A stretch of 8,122 bases of DNA from an uncultured Olsenella sp. (GTDB taxonomy: Bacteria > Actinomycetota > Coriobacteriia > Coriobacteriales > Atopobiaceae), in assembly GCA_937900605.1 (NCBI GenBank), contig CALCDK010000031.1:1-8122 (forward strand). Reading direction: 5' to 3'. The first letter of the stretch is position 1; each line of letters opens with the position of its first letter. Shown piece after piece: positions 6,581 to 8,122 of the stretch. The notes beneath the pieces were generated by a model. That model ran no database searches. It worked only from the letters and a program-made list of their open reading frames with translations, and was not told the origin of the DNA. Made by a program: the position numbers and the translations under genes.

Positions 6581-7012
6581 CTAGGCGCCCATCAGGGCGA
6601 CGACCTCCTCGGGGGTCTGGGCGCTCGCGAGCCGCTGCCTGAAGTCCTCGTGGATGAGGTGACGGGAGACCTGGGCCAGGATCTGGAGGTGACGGTCGCC
6701 GGCGTCGGCCATGGGGACGGCTATCTGGAAGACCATCGAGACCTCCTCGCCGTCCCAGGGCATGGGCTCGGCGAGACGGACGAAGCCCAGCGACGCGACG
6801 CGCACGGCGTCGGTCTTGGCGTGCGGGGTCGCGACGCCGAAGCCGATGGCGGTGCTGAACTCCTCCTCGCGCTGGAAGACGGCCCCGACGTAGGCGTCGC
6901 GGTCGACGAGCCTGCCGTCTGCGTCCATGGCGTCGGCCATGAGGGCGACGACGTCCTCCTTGGTCTTGCAGGCGGCGTCGAGGACGACGGTGCTCGCGCT
7001 CATCAGGTCCAT
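6581..7012 (-). CDS. PTS fructose/mannitol-type EIIA component
   Basis: A 143-residue single-domain EIIA (PTS_EIIA type 2), first gene of the operon. The phosphorylated histidine is H64 in GFGVATPHAKT, preceded by the usual FQREEEFSTAIG segment. The C-terminal part, HLQILAQVSRHLIHEDFRQRL, matches the family's final helices. It takes phosphate from HPr and passes it to the EIIB encoded downstream. EI and HPr must come from elsewhere in the genome; in the E. coli frw system, by contrast, the EIIA is fused to EI- and HPr-like domains. ATG 7012 has AAGGAG 7 nt upstream; a second in-frame ATG at 7003 lacks such a site. Transcription starts about 61 nt upstream at the strong promoter at 7080-7109. 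Confidence 0.94.
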   Translation of the reverse strand: MDLMSASTVVLDAACKTKEDVVALMADAMDADGRLVDRDAYVGAVFQREEEFSTAIGFGVATPHAKTDAVRVASLGFVRLAEPMPWDGEEVSMVFQIAVPMADAGDRHLQILAQVSRHLIHEDFRQRLASAQTPEEVVALMGA

Positions 7013-7073
7013 CGGTGTTCTCCTTTGCTTCTGGTTGGTCCGTATTTGTCGCTTTTCGTATTGCTTTGTATTG
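7013..7073 (-). other. A-rich 5' leader of the PTS/glycyl-radical operon
   Basis: The expected transcript start near 7073 gives a leader of about 61 nt, rich in A and poor in G+C compared with the ~70% GC around it, and without an obvious hairpin. It ends with AAGGAG 7 nt before the EIIA start. Three decamer direct repeats occupy its first half (listed separately). The lack of structure suggests efficient initiation rather than a riboswitch. Confidence 0.6.
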
Positions 7074-7074
7074 T
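7039..7074. repeat. Three decamer direct repeats at the operon transcription start, candidate operators
   Basis: On the plus strand, TCCGTATTTG (7039-7048), TTCGTATTGC (7055-7064) and TTTGTATTGT (7065-7074) share the core GTATT. The last two are exactly adjacent, so their cores are 10 bp apart, one helical turn; the first is 16 bp away. A fourth partial TATTG lies at 7084-7088 in the -10 region. They cover roughly +1 to +35, where a bound protein would block initiation. DeoR-family repressors often bind direct repeats, so the regulator at 119-874 is a candidate ligand. Confidence 0.5.
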
Positions 7075-7079
7075 CTCGG

Positions 7080-7109
7080 ACTATATTGATCGGCCTCGGA
7101 GGCTGTCAA
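7080..7109 (-). promoter_or_regulatory. Promoter of the PTS/glycyl-radical operon
   Basis: On the minus strand a perfect -35, TTGACA (7109-7104), is followed by an 18-bp spacer and TATAGT (7085-7080), 5 of 6 with TATAAT. This is a near-consensus primary-sigma promoter reading toward EIIA, with a start near 7073. The spacer holds an 11-bp interrupted palindrome (7093-7103). A promoter this strong upstream of a specialised catabolic operon would need repression, consistent with the operator-like repeats around it. Confidence 0.85.
7093..7103. repeat. Palindrome inside the -35/-10 spacer
   Basis: GCCTC-G-GAGGC is a perfect 5+5 bp inverted repeat lying entirely between the -10 and -35 of the operon promoter and ending right against the -35. 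A protein bound here would occlude RNA polymerase. MerR-type activators also bind spacer palindromes, but they usually need 19-20 bp spacers and longer sites. In a GC-rich genome a 5-bp stem can arise by chance. Confidence 0.35.
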
Positions 7110-7118
7110 GGGAACGGG

Positions 7119-7149
7119 GCGCAATGCACGGCACGAGAGCGCATTGCGC
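7119..7149. repeat. Tandem palindromes upstream of the -35, candidate regulator binding sites
   Basis: GCGCAATGCAC (7119-7129) and GCGCATTGCGC (7139-7149) are each palindromic around an A/T centre (the second perfectly, the first with one mismatch). The two together also form a larger inverted repeat, GGCGCAATGC (7118-7127) against GCATTGCGCC (7141-7150). Their centres are 20 bp apart, two helical turns, so two dimers would sit on the same face of the DNA. They begin 10 bp upstream of the -35, a usual place for an activator, though repression is possible. Confidence 0.55.
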
Positions 7150-7395
7150 CGGTGAACGGACGATATTTCCGGGTGAAAGGCGCCCGGCGACGTGCCGTCG
7201 GGACCACGCGCAGGAGCCACTGGGCCACGACGAGAGGACCAGTCGACCCGACAGCGCACGACGCAGCGAGAGGAAATCGGCCCCAAGCGCGACGGAGCGT
7301 GACGCCGACGCGGAGCGGGCGGTGCAGGGCCGCCGTGCGCGCCCGGGGTCTGCGTGGAGTCGCCCGCGGCGGGACGTGCGCGCGCCGGGCGTGAC
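7150..7395. other. Rest of the intergenic region: direct repeats near 7151-7180, otherwise nothing recognised
   Basis: GGTGAACGG (7151-7159) and GGTGAAAGG (7172-7180) are near-identical direct repeats 21 bp apart, upstream of the tandem palindromes, with an AT-rich patch (GATATTT, 7162-7168) between them. From about 7181 to 7395 the sequence is GC-rich with no credible gene, RNA or repeat that I can identify. Open frames crossing it have no ribosome binding site or recognisable protein. Confidence 0.4.
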
Positions 7396-7396
7396 C

Positions 7397-7402
7397 TAGA
7401 AT
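7397..7402 (+). promoter_or_regulatory. Possible -10 element for the hemolysin III family gene
   Basis: TAGAAT (7397-7402) matches the -10 consensus at 5 of 6 positions and would start transcription near 7409, giving a leader of about 27 nt. No clear -35 is seen 16-18 bp upstream. Confidence 0.4.
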
Positions 7403-7435
7403 CGAGGGTGGAAAACGCCAACGAAGGGAGCGCCC

Positions 7436-8098
7436 TTGTCCTCAGCCCAGACCGCCAGCCGTCCGCAGAAGCGCTACACGCTCGGGGAGGAGATCGCCAA
7501 CGCCGTCTCGCACGGAGTCGCGGCGCTGCTCGGCATCGCCGCGCTCGTGCTCCTCATCGTCCGCGCCGTCCAGCATGGCGGGGGCGCGCACCTCGCCGGC
7601 GCGCTGCTCATGGGCATCTCGCTCATCGTCGAGTACACGTTCTCGACCCTGTACCACGCGCTGTCGGCGCCCAGGGCCAAGCAGGTGTTCCGCGTGCTCG
7701 ACCACTGTGGCATCTACCTGCTCATCGCCGGCAGCTACACGCCCTTCTCGCTGGTGACGCTGGCCGACCACGGCGGCGTGGGCCTGACCGTGGCCGTCTG
7801 GACCGTGGCCGTCGTCGGCATCCTCGCCGAGTGCCTGCTGCGCGAGCGCCAGCCCATGTGGCTCACTGCCGTCGTGTACGTGGCCATGGGGTGGCTCGCG
7901 CTGTTCCACGTCACGGACCTCATCGCGCTCCTGCCCGCCCCCGCCTTCTGGCTGCTGCTGGCCGGCGGCGTGAGCTACACGGTAGGCGCGCTGCTCTACG
8001 TGTTCAAGAAGGTCCCCTACCTGCACTTCGTCTTCCACCTGTTCACGCTGGCCGGCTCGGTGTGCATCACGCTGTCCGCCCTGCTGTTCGTGGTGTAG
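7436..8098 (+). CDS. Hemolysin III / PAQR-family integral membrane protein
   Basis: A 220-residue, strongly hydrophobic protein with about seven transmembrane segments, the usual size of bacterial hemolysin III (YqfA/YplQ) proteins. Family landmarks are GEEIANAVSHGVAALLG at 17-33, S70-TLY-H74, D89-H90 in LDHCGIYLLIAGSYTP, and H197-FVF-H201 near the end. By analogy with PAQR receptors, H74, H197 and H201 would bind a metal ion within the membrane, with S70 and D89 nearby, as in the ceramidase-like superfamily. Its substrate is unknown; the 'hemolysin' name comes from one Bacillus cereus protein and does not imply virulence. The start is TTG 7436, with AAGGGAG 5 nt upstream; no ATG or GTG fits near the site. 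It is divergent from the PTS operon, separated by 423 bp, and I see no functional link. No terminator is visible in the 24 bases after it. Confidence 0.93.
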   Translation: MSSAQTASRPQKRYTLGEEIANAVSHGVAALLGIAALVLLIVRAVQHGGGAHLAGALLMGISLIVEYTFSTLYHALSAPRAKQVFRVLDHCGIYLLIAGSYTPFSLVTLADHGGVGLTVAVWTVAVVGILAECLLRERQPMWLTAVVYVAMGWLALFHVTDLIALLPAPAFWLLLAGGVSYTVGALLYVFKKVPYLHFVFHLFTLAGSVCITLSALLFVV

Positions 8099-8122
8099 TC
8101 CCGACGGGCACGGACAGCGGAA

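Noticed and set aside
6577..6588. 12-bp palindrome GCGCCTAGGCGC at the EIIA stop codon
   Set aside because: It is mostly formed by the stop codon and alternating GC sequence, with no loop; probably coincidental.
7013..7073. Riboswitch or attenuator in the operon leader
   Set aside because: The leader is short, A-rich and lacks visible stems or a leader peptide.
6537..7421. A minus-strand frame extending from the EIIA gene across the intergenic region
   Set aside because: It overlaps EIIA in another frame, passes through the promoter and reads as low-complexity sequence.
1..8122. CRISPR arrays, tRNA/rRNA genes, insertion sequences or phage genes
   Set aside because: No regularly spaced repeats, RNA-gene landmarks, transposase or integrase motifs were seen on either strand.

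Overview
The window is about 70% GC throughout and fits a high-GC, anaerobic or facultative Gram-positive bacterium. Its glycyl radical enzyme, radical-SAM activase and fructose-type PTS suggest an obligately fermentative Actinomycetota, most plausibly a Coriobacteriia (Olsenella/Collinsella-like) host. The taxon is inferred from composition and gene content only; no marker gene is present.

Layout from left to right: a 16-bp GC hairpin at the edge (2-49), probably the terminator of a gene outside the window; a DeoR-family repressor on the plus strand (119-874); then, converging on it, a six-gene minus-strand operon read from 7012 down to 930. In transcription order the operon is PTS EIIA (7012-6581), EIIC (6523-5435), EIIB (5362-5054), a PflD-type glycyl radical enzyme (4933-2609), its PflC-type activase (2612-1671, sharing GTGA with the enzyme's stop) and a fructose-6-phosphate-aldolase-type transaldolase (1595-930). 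A 423-bp intergenic region (7013-7435) carries the operon promoter and a dense set of operator-like repeats. A hemolysin III/PAQR-family membrane protein (7436-8098, plus strand) follows.

Function: the gene set matches the Escherichia coli frwCB-pflDC and fsaB (talC) cluster. From memory of recent work on E. coli PflD and YbiW, such clusters run 'anhydroglycolysis'. A 1,5-anhydrohexitol is imported and phosphorylated by the PTS. The glycyl radical enzyme opens the ring to 1-deoxyfructose-6-phosphate, and the FSA aldolase splits that into glyceraldehyde-3-phosphate and hydroxyacetone. The enzyme here looks more like PflD (reported substrate 1,5-anhydromannitol-6-phosphate) than YbiW. The hydroxyacetone reductase (GldA in E. 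coli) is absent from the window and would have to be encoded elsewhere, as would EI and HPr.

Regulation: the operon has a near-consensus promoter (TTGACA, 18 bp, TATAGT) reading leftward. Around it lie two GCGCAWTGCRC palindromes 20 bp apart just upstream of the -35, a GCCTC-N-GAGGC palindrome inside the spacer, and three TYYGTATTKS decamers at and below the expected transcription start. The A-rich leader stands out against the GC-rich background. Three of the gaps inside the operon hold strong GC hairpins that may set the relative output of the cistrons.
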